Shown: positions 17,020-27,411 of the stretch, in pieces
Layout: each line of letters starts with the position of its first letter
Numbering within the stretch: position 1 is the stretch's first letter
NCBI GenBank assembly: GCA_003248965.1
Contig: QFQU01000002.1
Span: 124,001 to 188,000, forward strand
Length of the DNA stretch: 64,000 bases
Source: Brevundimonas sp.
GTDB lineage: Bacteria > Pseudomonadota > Alphaproteobacteria > Caulobacterales > Caulobacteraceae
Reading direction: 5' to 3'
Translations under genes and position numbers: made by a program
Notes under the pieces: model-generated
What the model saw: the letters and a program-made list of their open reading frames with translations, nothing else
What the model was told of the DNA's origin: nothing
Database searches by the model: none

Positions 17020-17769
17020 TCAGGTCTTGGGTGACATCCCGACCACGGCGCGGAAGCCGGCGGCGGCGAAACGGACCATATAGTCGCCGGCCGTCTGCAG
17101 ATCGCCGGATCGGGCCAGACCGTTGGACAACCGGTCCAGACGCCCCGTCTCGCCCAGGGTCAGGGTCAGGGCGCCCGACAGATTGTGATAGGCCCAATAG
17201 AGATCGACCTGGCTGGCCTCGGGCAAGACGCGCGCGATCAGGGCGATCAGCCGATGGATGGCCGGGTCGAAATAGCGGGCCATGGTCTCGCCGCCGAAAC
17301 TGGGATTGGCGTTGGTCTGGGCCACCAGGGCGGCGTAGTGTTTCCAGCCCGGTCCGCCTTTCAGCGACCAGTCGAAAGGCGGACGCAGGAAGGCCTCCAG
17401 CAGGCCCTCCAGCGTCATGGCCTCGCCCGCCGCCTCGGCGTAGCGGTCAATGGCGGCCACCCGCTCGTCGTTCCACACCTGGGCGCGACGCAGAAAGACG
17501 GCGTCGAACAGGTCGCGCTTGGCCCCGAAATAATAGTGGACCAGGGCCGTATCGACCCCCGCCTCGCGCGCCACTTCGCGGATGGTGACGCCGTAGAAGC
17601 CGTGTTTGGAGAACAGGTCCTCGGCCGCGTCCAGGATCAGGTCGCGCGTCTCGACGGCGGCGCCGGCGCGCGCCTTGGACGGGCGCCCCCGGCGGGCGGG
17701 GGCGGCGCTGTCGGCCTTGCGGCGAGCGGCGGCGACGGGACGGGACGGGACGGTCTCGGACTTGGTCAT
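17020..17769 (-). CDS. TetR-family transcriptional regulator
   Basis: A 249-residue TetR-type repressor. A basic Pro/Ala-rich leader of ~40 residues (ending ARRGRPSKARAG) precedes the helix-turn-helix at ~42-90 (LILDAAEDLFSKHGFYG, TIREVAREAGVDTALVHYYF). The C-terminal ligand-binding part is all-helical with a WKHYAALVAQ block. Divergent from a TonB-dependent receptor with two palindromes between, so it probably controls that receptor and perhaps the MFS gene beyond it. The ligand cannot be inferred. Confidence 0.88.
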   Translation of the reverse strand: MTKSETVPSRPVAAARRKADSAAPARRGRPSKARAGAAVETRDLILDAAEDLFSKHGFYGVTIREVAREAGVDTALVHYYFGAKRDLFDAVFLRRAQVWNDERVAAIDRYAEAAGEAMTLEGLLEAFLRPPFDWSLKGGPGWKHYAALVAQTNANPSFGGETMARYFDPAIHRLIALIARVLPEASQVDLYWAYHNLSGALTLTLGETGRLDRLSNGLARSGDLQTAGDYMVRFAAAGFRAVVGMSPKT

Positions 17770-17862
17770 GACCCGACGCTAGAGCCTGATCCACGCCGTG
17801 GAAAGCGTTCGCCGCTGATGCAAGCGCGACACGCTGCGGCGTCCGCATGACGTCACGGAAAG

Positions 17863-17935
17863 GTCAAGGTTTGACAGCGGGGCCAATCCAGTCCACTCAT
17901 CGTGAAAATCATTGAACGCTGAATAAAAGCGTCAA
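17863..17935. promoter_or_regulatory. Candidate TetR operators between regulator and receptor
   Basis: Two inverted repeats with a related core. GTCAA-GGT-TTGAC lies at 17863-17875; TTGACA within it is also a good -35 element toward the receptor. TTGAACGCT-N7-AGCGTCAA lies at 17912-17935 and is perfect except for one missing T. Both have TTGA/TCAA half-site ends. Their place between divergent tetR and receptor genes suits autoregulation. No clear -10 was found. Confidence 0.45.
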
Positions 17936-17966
17936 CGGGCTGGAAAACGACAAAGGGGTCACGATC

Positions 17967-20195
17967 ATGAATCGTCATGTGAAGTACGCGCTGCTGGCCG
18001 GCGCGGCGTGGGGCGTTATGGCGGGGGCTTCGGCCGCCCAGGACACGGAGGCTGCGGCTCAGGCGGCCAACGCCAACCAGGATACGGCGACCGTCGACGA
18101 CATCGTCGTCACCGCCCGCCGCCGCGACGAACAGCTGAAGGACGTGCCGGTCGCGGTTTCGGCCCTCAGCGCCGAACGCCTGGAACAGACGGGCGCGGTC
18201 AACATCACCGCCCTGCAGCAACAGACGCCGAACGCCACGGTGCAGGTCGCGCGGGGCTCCAACTCCACCCTGATCAGCTTCATCCGCGGCGTGGGCCAGC
18301 AGGACCCGCTGTGGGGCTTCGAGCCGGGCGTGGGCCTGTATGTCGACGACGTCTATGTGGCGCGTCCGCAGGGCGCCGTGCTGGACATCTTCGACATCCA
18401 GCGCATCGAAGTGCTGCGCGGCCCGCAAGGCACCCTCTACGGCCGCAACACCATCGGCGGCGCGATCAAATACGTCACCAAGCGTCTGGGTCGTGATCCC
18501 AGCCTGACCGCCCGCGCCGAACTGGGCAGCTACAACGAGCAGAACTTCCTGCTGTCGGGCTCGATCCCCGTGGGCGACACCTTCGCGATCGGCGCGGCCG
18601 TGGCGACCTACAACCACGACGGCTACGGCAAGAACCTGAACACCGGCCAGGACCAGTACGACAAGGACGTCACCGCCTATCGCGCCAGCGCGGAATGGAC
18701 GCCGAACGACAACCTGTTCTTCCGCCTGGCCTGGGATCGGGTGGAAGACGACTCCAGCCCCCGTCACGGACACCGCGAAGTCACCTCCTCGGACGGCCTG
18801 TGGAAGCCGCCGGCCGGCAAGTACGACACCTACGCCGGCATCACCGGCGAACAGAAGGTGGTGACGGAAGGCGTCGCCCTGACCGGCGAATACCGCGTCA
18901 ACGACATGCTGACCCTGAAATCGATCAGCGCCTATCGCACCGGGGACACGCACACGGTCATCGACTTCGACCAGACGCCCAACCCGACCCTGGACGTGCC
19001 GGCCATCTATAACGACCGCCAGTTCACCCAGGAGTTCCAGGCCCTGCTGACCGGCGAACGCTGGTCCGGCGTGGCGGGCGTCTTCTATCTGGACGGCAAG
19101 TCCTCGGGCGCCTTCGACACCATCGCGGGCAATCTGGGTCTGGCTATCGCCGCCGCCGGTTCGGTGGACACCAAGTCCTTCTCGATCTTCGGCGACTTCA
19201 GCTACGACCTGACCGACCGCCTGCACCTGTCGCTGGGCGGCCGCTACACCCGCGACGACAAGGACGGATCGGTCCTGCGCCTGTTCTATCTGGGCGCCAC
19301 GCCGACGCCCTATACCGGCGGGGTCAATCGGCCGATCTTCGCCACGCGCACCAACTACACCGCGTCCAAGACCTTCGAGAAGTTCACCCCGCGCGTCAGC
19401 GTGTCGTATGACTTCAGCGAGGCCGTCACCGGCTACGCCTCGATCAGCCAGGGCTTCAAGTCGGGCGGCTGGGACATGCGCGGCGACGCCGCCCTGGTGC
19501 CTCAGACGGTCAACGGTTATCAGCCCGAGACGGTCACGACTTATGAACTGGGCCTGAAGGGATCGGCCTTCGACCGCCGCATGAACTTCGCCTCGGCGAT
19601 CTTCTATTCGGACTACAAGGATCAGCAGATCACGACCCAGCAGGTGGCCACGCCGCCGGCCGTCGGCATCGCCTCGGTCGTCGACAACGCCGGCGCCTCG
19701 ACCATCTACGGCTTCGAGCTGGAAGGTTCGGCCTATCTGACCGATGACATCTCGGCCAACTTCTCGGTGGGCTATCTGAAGAACGAGTTCGACAAGTTCG
19801 TCACCCTGGTGACGGGTTCGCCGGTCGACATCTCGGATCAGCGCAAGCCGCAGAACTCGCCGGAATGGTCGGCCTACTACGGCATGACCTGGCGCGGCGA
19901 CATCCTGGGCGGCGAAATCCGCGTCACCCCGTCGCTGTCCTACCGTTCGGACTACCATCTGTTCGACGCGCCCGATCCCATCCTGGATCAGAAGGGCTAT
20001 GTCCTGGCCGACGCTGCGGTCGTCTGGACTGCGCCCAGCAAGCGGTGGGAAGTGGGTCTGTTCGGCCGCAACCTGACCGACGTCCGCTACAAGGTCGGCG
20101 GCTACAGCTTCCCCGGCGCGACCTATAACAACTCGATCAGCGCCTTCTACGGCCCGCCGACCACCTATTCGGCGCGCCTGACCTACCGCTTCTGA
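17967..20195 (+). CDS. TonB-dependent receptor
   Basis: A 742-residue outer-membrane active-transport receptor. Signal peptide (YALLAGAAWGVMAGASAAQ), a TonB-box-like DDIVVTARRRDEQLKDVPVAV, then a plug domain with the conserved LRGPQGTLYGRNTIGGAI block near residues 149-166, and a 22-strand-type barrel ending in the aromatic-terminated strand SARLTYRF. The family in Caulobacterales takes up many substrates (siderophores, sugars, plant polymers). No substrate is evident. The upstream divergent TetR gene and downstream MFS transporter suggest an inducible uptake route: outer membrane here, inner membrane by the MFS protein. Confidence 0.92.
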   Translation: MNRHVKYALLAGAAWGVMAGASAAQDTEAAAQAANANQDTATVDDIVVTARRRDEQLKDVPVAVSALSAERLEQTGAVNITALQQQTPNATVQVARGSNSTLISFIRGVGQQDPLWGFEPGVGLYVDDVYVARPQGAVLDIFDIQRIEVLRGPQGTLYGRNTIGGAIKYVTKRLGRDPSLTARAELGSYNEQNFLLSGSIPVGDTFAIGAAVATYNHDGYGKNLNTGQDQYDKDVTAYRASAEWTPNDNLFFRLAWDRVEDDSSPRHGHREVTSSDGLWKPPAGKYDTYAGITGEQKVVTEGVALTGEYRVNDMLTLKSISAYRTGDTHTVIDFDQTPNPTLDVPAIYNDRQFTQEFQALLTGERWSGVAGVFYLDGKSSGAFDTIAGNLGLAIAAAGSVDTKSFSIFGDFSYDLTDRLHLSLGGRYTRDDKDGSVLRLFYLGATPTPYTGGVNRPIFATRTNYTASKTFEKFTPRVSVSYDFSEAVTGYASISQGFKSGGWDMRGDAALVPQTVNGYQPETVTTYELGLKGSAFDRRMNFASAIFYSDYKDQQITTQQVATPPAVGIASVVDNAGASTIYGFELEGSAYLTDDISANFSVGYLKNEFDKFVTLVTGSPVDISDQRKPQNSPEWSAYYGMTWRGDILGGEIRVTPSLSYRSDYHLFDAPDPILDQKGYVLADAAVVWTAPSKRWEVGLFGRNLTDVRYKVGGYSFPGATYNNSISAFYGPPTTYSARLTYRF

Positions 20196-20221
20196 TCGCG
20201 ACAAAAGACGCCTGATGCGAG

Positions 20222-20247
20222 GGGCGGCGGTCTCCGGGCCGCCGCCC
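20222..20247 (+). terminator. GC-rich hairpin after the TonB-dependent receptor
   Basis: GGGCGGCGG (20222-20230) pairs with CCGCCGCCC (20239-20247) across 8 nt. It is followed by TTCGTGCTTT rather than a proper T-tract. It may attenuate rather than end transcription into the MFS gene. Confidence 0.45.
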
Positions 20248-20342
20248 TTCGTGCTTTCGGACCCGGCTTGGCAGGCCCTGCGGCTTGCGGCTAGGCTCGC
20301 TCCAAACATGACGCGCCGAAAGGCCGCCCAAGGGAAACGCCG

Positions 20343-21881
20343 ATGACCTCCGACGTGACGACCGACGCCCCGTCCCGGACGCCCGACCGACCCGGCTACC
20401 GCTTCTATGTGCTGGCGGTGCTGATCCTGATCTATATGCTGAACTTCCTGGATCGGCAGATCATCGGCATACTGGCCGCGCCGCTGAAGGCCGAATTCAA
20501 GATGTCCGACAGCCAGTTCGGCCTGTTGGGCGGCATCGCCTTCGCCTCGGTCTATTCAACCCTGGCCATTCCCCTGGCCTGGATGGCGGATCGGTTCAGC
20601 CGGGTCTGGATCATGACCGGGGCGCTCGCCATCTGGTCGGGCTTCACCGCCCTGTGCGGCATGGCGGGATCGTTCGGGCAGTTGTTCCTGTGCCGGATGG
20701 GCGTCGGCGTCGGCGAGGCGGGCGGGGTGGCCCCGGCCTATTCGCTGATCGCCGACTATTTCCCGCCGCACCAGCGGGCGCGGGCCATGGCGGCCTTTGC
20801 CTTCGGCATTCCGCTGGGCATGGCGGCGGGCACCCTGGTCGGCGGCCTGCTGGCCGCGACCTATGGCTGGCGCACGGCCTTCATCGTGGTCGGTTTGCTG
20901 GGCCTGCTGGTCGCGCCGCTGCTGCGCCTGACGGTGCGCGATCCCCGGCGCGGCGGAATGGATATGGTCAAGACCCAGGCCGTAGAGGCCGCGCCGACCT
21001 TGGCCCCCGCCCCCGCCCCCGCTCCCGCAGGCGCGGATCGCGCCGGCCGGATCGCCGCCCAGATCATGCTGGGCCTGGGCGCCGGTCTGCTGGTTCTGGC
21101 CGGCGTCAGTTGGCTGATGGGGACGTCGCTGGGCAATCCGCTGGTGCTGGGCTTCGGCGGGCTGCTGGCGGTGGTGATCGGAGTGTCGCTGATGATCGCG
21201 CGGCGCACGGCCTCGGTGGTGGTCAAAAAACCCAGCTTCTGGCTGCTGGCCCTGGGCGCGGCCTCGTCGTCGGTGTGCGGCTATGGCGTCGCCGGCTGGT
21301 TGCCGCTGTTCTTCATGCGCAGCTTCGACCTGACCCTGAAACAGACCAGCGTCTATTACGCCGGCATCGCCCTGATCGGCGGCCTGCTGGGCATCTGGCT
21401 GGGCGGCACGATCGCCGACAAACTGTCCAAGAAGGGCAAGGGCGCCTATCCGCTGACGCCCGCCATCGCCTTTCTGATCTCGGCGCCCTGCTTCATCCTG
21501 GCGATGAACTCGCCGTGGCTCATCGGTCTGGTTCTGCCGGGCGGCGGCAGCCACGTTCAGCAGCTGACCCTGGCCTTCTTCATCTTCCTGTTGCCCACGG
21601 GTCTGAACCTGGCCTGGCTGGGTCCGATCACGGCGGCGGTGCAGCATCTGGTTCCGGCGGCCATGCGTTCGACGGCCTCGGCCCTGTTCCTGCTGGTCAA
21701 CAATCTGCTCGGGATCGCGGTGGGCTTCTACTACTTCGGCTGGATGAGCGACCTTCTGGCGCCGCGCTTCGGCGACGAGAGCCTGCGCTGGGCCATCTAC
21801 ACCGGCATGGGCTTCTATGTGCTGGCGGCGATCCTGCTCGTGGGAGCCTCGCGCACGCTCAAGCGGGACTGGGTGGACTAA
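20343..21881 (+). CDS. MFS transporter
   Basis: A 512-residue major facilitator transporter with about 12-14 membrane helices. The signature between helices 2 and 3 is LAWMADRFSRVWIM, the helix-4/5 region reads GVGEAGGVAPAYSLIADYFPP, and the second half repeats the pattern at LGIWLGGTIADKLSKKGKG. A Pro/Ala linker (APAPAPAPAGAD, ~218-230) and two extra helices separate the halves. It resembles the spinster-like/sugar-phosphate-type MFS group often paired with TonB receptors in Caulobacterales. Substrate unknown. It lies 147 bp after the receptor, which may share regulation. Confidence 0.88.
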   Translation: MTSDVTTDAPSRTPDRPGYRFYVLAVLILIYMLNFLDRQIIGILAAPLKAEFKMSDSQFGLLGGIAFASVYSTLAIPLAWMADRFSRVWIMTGALAIWSGFTALCGMAGSFGQLFLCRMGVGVGEAGGVAPAYSLIADYFPPHQRARAMAAFAFGIPLGMAAGTLVGGLLAATYGWRTAFIVVGLLGLLVAPLLRLTVRDPRRGGMDMVKTQAVEAAPTLAPAPAPAPAGADRAGRIAAQIMLGLGAGLLVLAGVSWLMGTSLGNPLVLGFGGLLAVVIGVSLMIARRTASVVVKKPSFWLLALGAASSSVCGYGVAGWLPLFFMRSFDLTLKQTSVYYAGIALIGGLLGIWLGGTIADKLSKKGKGAYPLTPAIAFLISAPCFILAMNSPWLIGLVLPGGGSHVQQLTLAFFIFLLPTGLNLAWLGPITAAVQHLVPAAMRSTASALFLLVNNLLGIAVGFYYFGWMSDLLAPRFGDESLRWAIYTGMGFYVLAAILLVGASRTLKRDWVD

Positions 21882-21899
21882 AACGCAGCCTGTGGACGG

Positions 21900-21929
21900 T
21901 TGCACCTGCGAAGGGACGGGGCCTATAAG
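21900..21929 (+). promoter_or_regulatory. Candidate promoter of sucCD
   Basis: TTGCAC (21900-21905) and TATAAG (21924-21929) are 18 bp apart, 37 nt before the sucC start. The -10 sits in a perfect hairpin CGGGGC-CTATAA-GCCCCG (21917-21934). Confidence 0.45.
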
Positions 21930-21965
21930 CCCCGCAACTTTCCCAGCAGATCGCGGCGGTCCCTC

Positions 21966-23156
<1,191 letters not shown>

Positions 23157-23202
23157 GCGCCGCTATCGCCCAGCAGACACACAGAATTCAGAGCACAGAC
23201 AC

Positions 23203-24105
23203 ATGTCCATCCTCGTCAACAAAGACACCAAGATCCTGGTGCAGGGCCTGACCGGCAAGACCGGCGGCTTCCACACCGAACAGGCCCTGGCCTATTACAA
23301 CACCAAGATGGTCGGCGGCGTGCACCCGGCCAAGGGCGGCCAGACCTGGACCGGCTCGCACGGCGAAACCCTGCCGATCTTCGCCTCGGTCGCCGAAGGC
23401 AAGGAAGCCACCGGCGCCGACGCCACGGTGATCTACGTCCCGCCGGCAGGCGCGGCCGACGCCATCATCGAGGCCATCGAGGCCGAAATCCCCTTCATCA
23501 CCTGCATCACCGAAGGTATTCCGGTGTTGGACATGGTGCGCGTCAAGGCGCGCCTGGATCGCTCCAACTCGCGCCTGCTGGGCCCGAACTGCCCAGGCGT
23601 CCTGACCCCGGAAGAGTGCAAGATCGGCATCATGCCGGGCAACATCTTCAAGAAGGGCAACGTCGGCATCGTGTCGCGTTCGGGCACCCTGACCTATGAG
23701 GCCGTGTTCCAGACCTCGAACGAGGGCCTGGGCCAGACGACGGCCGTCGGCATCGGCGGCGACCCCGTCAAGGGCACCGAATTCATCGACGTGCTGGAGA
23801 TGTTCCTGGCCGACGACGCCACGGAATCCATCATCATGATCGGCGAAATCGGCGGCTCGGCCGAAGAGGACGCCGCCCAGTTCCTGATCGACGAAGCCAA
23901 GAAGGGCCGCAAGAAGCCGATGGCCGGCTTCATCGCGGGCCGCACCGCGCCCAAGGGCCGCACCATGGGCCACGCCGGCGCCGTCGTCTCGGGCGGCAAG
24001 GGCGATGCGGAATCCAAGATCGCGGCCATGGAATCGGCCGGCATCAAGGTCTCGCCGTCGCCCGCGCGCCTCGGCACGACCCTGGTGGAAGTGCTGAAGG
24101 GCTGA
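23203..24105 (+). CDS. sucD: Succinyl-CoA synthetase alpha subunit
   Basis: A 300-residue succinate-CoA ligase alpha subunit. The N-terminal Rossmann CoA-binding domain includes VQGLTGKTGGFHTEQAL; PNCPGVLTPEECKIGIMPG and SRSGTLTYEAV follow. The phosphohistidine region is GRTMGHAGAVVSGGKGDAE (His near residue 252). Pairs with SucC to form the enzyme. An intrinsic terminator about 95 bp downstream ends the unit, so sucAB downstream has its own promoter. Confidence 0.98.
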   Translation: MSILVNKDTKILVQGLTGKTGGFHTEQALAYYNTKMVGGVHPAKGGQTWTGSHGETLPIFASVAEGKEATGADATVIYVPPAGAADAIIEAIEAEIPFITCITEGIPVLDMVRVKARLDRSNSRLLGPNCPGVLTPEECKIGIMPGNIFKKGNVGIVSRSGTLTYEAVFQTSNEGLGQTTAVGIGGDPVKGTEFIDVLEMFLADDATESIIMIGEIGGSAEEDAAQFLIDEAKKGRKKPMAGFIAGRTAPKGRTMGHAGAVVSGGKGDAESKIAAMESAGIKVSPSPARLGTTLVEVLKG

Positions 24106-24198
24106 GAACGCCCGCCCGACTCCCTTTCCCTCGGGAGAGGGAGCGGTCCTTACGCGCGGCTTCCACGCATTGAAAATGCCGCCTCCGGCGGGGATCAG

Positions 24199-24228
24199 CG
24201 CCCTCGGCTTCGGCCGGGGGCGTTTTTT
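24199..24228 (+). terminator. Intrinsic terminator after sucCD
   Basis: A 10-bp stem (CGCCCTCGGC at 24199-24208 with GCCGGGGGCG at 24213-24222, one U-G pair), a UUCG tetraloop and six T residues. A very good rho-independent terminator. Confidence 0.9.
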
Positions 24229-24273
24229 CTGGCCCCTGCGACCAAATTCTTACCCAAATGCCCCCTTTCGGCC

Positions 24274-24302
24274 ATGACCCATTAGGAAAGCGGGCCTATA
24301 TG
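24274..24302 (+). promoter_or_regulatory. Candidate promoter of sucAB
   Basis: ATGACC (24274-24279) and TATATG (24297-24302) with a 17-bp spacer, 60 nt before the sucA start and just after the sucCD terminator. The -10 sits in a GGGCCTATA context also seen before sucC. Confidence 0.45.
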
Positions 24303-24362
24303 ACGGGCGCGCCCTTCACGGAGATGTGTCCGGCTGGGCTCCATAGACGAGACGAGAGAACC

Positions 24363-27300
24363 ATGGCGGACGATGCCGGTCGGCTGAACCAGGTCTTTGC
24401 CGAGACCTCCTTCCTGTACGGGTCCAATGCGGCCTATGTGGAGGAGCTCCAGGAGAAGTGGGCGCGCGATCCCGGTTCGGTCTCTCCGGAATGGAAGGCC
24501 TTCTTCGACCAGTTGCGCGACAACGCCGCCAGCGTGACCGCAGCGGCCGAGGCCGGCGGCTGGGGCCGTGGCGTGGCGACCGATCCCACCGAGGAGACCG
24601 GCGTTTTCGACGGCCGCTGGCCTGCCCCGAAACCCGACCCCAAGAAGCCCGGCGCGCCCGCGCCCGCCAAGGCCGCGCCGGCCGCCGACGCCTCGCCCGA
24701 GGCCATTCGCGCCGCCGCACACGATTCCATCCGCGCCCTGATGCTGATCCGCGCCTATCGCGTGCGCGGCCATCTTCAGGCCAACCTGGACCCGCTGGGC
24801 ATTGAACAGCCGGTCGAGAACCCCGAACTGACGCCGGAATTCTATGGCTTCTCCGGCGCCGATCTGGACCGGCCGATCTACCTCGACGGCGTGTTGGGCC
24901 TGCAGACGGGCACGATCCGCGAGGTGCTGGCGATCCTGAAGCGCACCTACTGCGGCAATATCGGCATCCAGTACATGCATATCGCCGAGCCGGAGGAGAA
25001 GTCCTGGCTTCAGGAACGGTTCGAGGGACCGGACAAGTTCGAGGCCAACGCCTTCACCAAGGAAGGCAAGATCGCCATCCTGAACAAGCTGATCGAGGCC
25101 GAAGGCTTCGAACGCTTCCTGCACAAGCGTTTCCCCGGCACCAAGCGGTTCGGCCTGGACGGCGGCGAGGCCATGGTCCCGGCCTTGGAACAGGTCATCA
25201 AGCGCGGCGGCAATCTGGGTGTCGATGAAGTCGTTCTGGGCATGGCCCACCGCGGCCGCCTGAACGTGCTCGCCGCCGTGATGGGCAAGCCCTACAAGGT
25301 CATCTTCCACGAGTTCCAGGGCGGCTCGGCCGTGCCTAGCGACATCGAGGGTTCGGGCGACGTCAAATACCACATGGGCGCCTCGTCCAACCGCGAGTTC
25401 GACGGCAACCACGTCCACCTGTCGCTGACCGCCAATCCGTCGCACCTCGAGATCGTCAACCCGGTCGTGCTGGGCAAGGCGCGCGCCAAACAGGCGTTCG
25501 ACATCCGCGAGGCCAACGCGGGCGTGCCCGAGGGCCAATGGGCGCTGGACCGTTCCAAGGTCGTGCCGCTGCTGATCCACGGCGACGCCGCCTTCGCGGG
25601 TCAGGGCGTGGTGGCCGAATGTTTCGCCCTGATGGGGCTGAAGGGCTATCGCACCGGCGGCACCCTGCATTTCGTCATCAACAACCAGATCGGCTTCACC
25701 ACCAGCCCGCGCAACTCGCGCAGTTCGCCCTATCCGTCGGACGTGGCGTTGATGGTCCAGGCGCCGATCTTCCACGTCAACGGCGACGATCCGGAAGCGG
25801 TCGTCTTCGCCGCCAAGGTGGCCACCGAATACCGGCAGAAGTTCCACAAGGACGTGGTGGTGGACATGTTCTGCTACCGCCGCTTCGGCCACAACGAAGG
25901 CGACGATCCGACCTTCACCCAGCCGCTAATGTATTCGAAGATCCGCGCCCAGGCCTCGACCCGCGAACTGTATTCGCAGCGCCTGATCGCCGAGGGCGTG
26001 ATCACCCAGGCCGAGATCGACGCCGAACTGAGCCGGTTCGAGACCTTCCTCGACGAACAGTTCGAGGCCGGCAAGACCTGGAAGGCCGACAAGGCCGACT
26101 GGCTGGACGGCCAGTGGAAGGGCCTGCAGGCGCCCAAGGAAGAGGCGCGCGGCGACACCGCCGTTCCCCTGTCCAAGCTGAAGGACCTGGGCCACCGCCT
26201 GACGACCATTCCCAACAACGTCGACATGCACAAGACGCTGAAGCGGGTCATCGACGGCCGACGCGAAGCCATCGACAGCGGCCAAGGCCTGGACTGGGCC
26301 ACCGCCGAGAGCCTGGCCTTCGCCTCCCTGCTGGACGAGAACTTCCCCGTTCGCCTGTCCGGCCAAGATTCGGTGCGCGGCACCTTCTCCCAGCGTCATT
26401 CGGGCGTCATCGACCAGACCACCGAAGAGCGGTACGTCCCGCTGAACAACCTGCGCGAAGGCCAGGCCAATTTCGAGGTGATCGATTCGGCCCTGTCCGA
26501 AGAGGCGGTGCTGGGCTTCGAATACGGCTACTCCCTGGCCGACCCCAATACGCTGGTCATGTGGGAAGCCCAATTCGGCGACTTCGTGAACGGCGCCCAG
26601 GTGGTGATCGACCAGTTCATCAGTTCCGGCGAACGCAAGTGGCTGCGGATGAGCGGCCTGACCATGCTGCTGCCGCACGGCTATGAGGGCCAGGGACCGG
26701 AACACTCCTCGGCCCGTCTGGAGCGGTTCCTGCAGGCCTGCGCCGAGGACAATATGCAGGTCGCCAACTGCACCACCCCGGCCAACTATTTCCACATCCT
26801 GCGCCGGCAGATGCATCGGTCGTTCAGAAAGCCGCTGATCCTGATGACGCCCAAGTCGCTGCTGCGTCACAAGAAGGCGGTGTCCAGCCTGGCGGACCTG
26901 GCGGAGGGCTCGTCCTTCCACCGCGTCCTGCACGACGACGCCCAGACGCGGCCCGACGTGGCCGGGATCAAGATCAAGGCGGACAAGGACATTCGCCGTG
27001 TCGTCCTGTGCTCGGGCAAGGTCTATTACGACCTCCTCGACGCGCGCGAGAAGAAGGCCAAGGACGGCCAGGCGGTGGACGACGTCTATATCCTGCGTCT
27101 GGAGCAGTTCTACCCGTGGCCGATGCAGTCGCTGCGCAAGGAACTGGCCCGCTTCCCCAACGCCGAACTGGTCTGGTGCCAGGAAGAGCCGCGCAACATG
27201 GGCGGCTGGACCTTCGTCGATCCGTGGTTGGAGATCACGCTGGACAAGCTGGACGTCAAGGCCAAGCGCGCCCGCTACGTCGGCCGCCCCGGTTCGGCCT

Positions 27301-27371
27301 CGACCGCCGCCGGCCTGATGAGCCGTCACCTGAAGGAACTCGAAAGCTTCACCAACGAAGCCTTCGCCTGA
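24363..27371 (+). CDS. sucA: 2-oxoglutarate dehydrogenase E1 component
   Basis: A 1002-residue thiamine-diphosphate-dependent E1 that decarboxylates 2-oxoglutarate and passes the succinyl group to the E2 lipoyl arm. The N-terminal segment (FLYGSNAAYVEELQEKW) is the typical E1 anchor; a Pro/Ala linker follows at ~90-115. Conserved blocks include VVLGMAHRGRLNVL, the ThDP site HGDAAFAGQGVVAE and NNQIGFTTSPRNSRSSPYPSD, and HGYEGQGPEHSSARLERFLQ. Length is normal for the SucA type. The ATG at 24363 is preferred over an upstream in-frame ATG (24258) because family homology begins there and that ATG lies before the promoter. Co-transcribed with sucB. Confidence 0.97.
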   Translation: MADDAGRLNQVFAETSFLYGSNAAYVEELQEKWARDPGSVSPEWKAFFDQLRDNAASVTAAAEAGGWGRGVATDPTEETGVFDGRWPAPKPDPKKPGAPAPAKAAPAADASPEAIRAAAHDSIRALMLIRAYRVRGHLQANLDPLGIEQPVENPELTPEFYGFSGADLDRPIYLDGVLGLQTGTIREVLAILKRTYCGNIGIQYMHIAEPEEKSWLQERFEGPDKFEANAFTKEGKIAILNKLIEAEGFERFLHKRFPGTKRFGLDGGEAMVPALEQVIKRGGNLGVDEVVLGMAHRGRLNVLAAVMGKPYKVIFHEFQGGSAVPSDIEGSGDVKYHMGASSNREFDGNHVHLSLTANPSHLEIVNPVVLGKARAKQAFDIREANAGVPEGQWALDRSKVVPLLIHGDAAFAGQGVVAECFALMGLKGYRTGGTLHFVINNQIGFTTSPRNSRSSPYPSDVALMVQAPIFHVNGDDPEAVVFAAKVATEYRQKFHKDVVVDMFCYRRFGHNEGDDPTFTQPLMYSKIRAQASTRELYSQRLIAEGVITQAEIDAELSRFETFLDEQFEAGKTWKADKADWLDGQWKGLQAPKEEARGDTAVPLSKLKDLGHRLTTIPNNVDMHKTLKRVIDGRREAIDSGQGLDWATAESLAFASLLDENFPVRLSGQDSVRGTFSQRHSGVIDQTTEERYVPLNNLREGQANFEVIDSALSEEAVLGFEYGYSLADPNTLVMWEAQFGDFVNGAQVVIDQFISSGERKWLRMSGLTMLLPHGYEGQGPEHSSARLERFLQACAEDNMQVANCTTPANYFHILRRQMHRSFRKPLILMTPKSLLRHKKAVSSLADLAEGSSFHRVLHDDAQTRPDVAGIKIKADKDIRRVVLCSGKVYYDLLDAREKKAKDGQAVDDVYILRLEQFYPWPMQSLRKELARFPNAELVWCQEEPRNMGGWTFVDPWLEITLDKLDVKAKRARYVGRPGSASTAAGLMSRHLKELESFTNEAFA

Positions 27372-27411
27372 TACACCTAGACGCCTGAAATAAGAGACAG
27401 CTGGACCCGAC

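Noticed and set aside
17853..20309. Long open reading frame antisense to the TonB-dependent receptor
   Set aside because: It is a by-product of GC-rich codon bias; the translated sequence is low-complexity and lacks any motif, while the forward frame has a full receptor.
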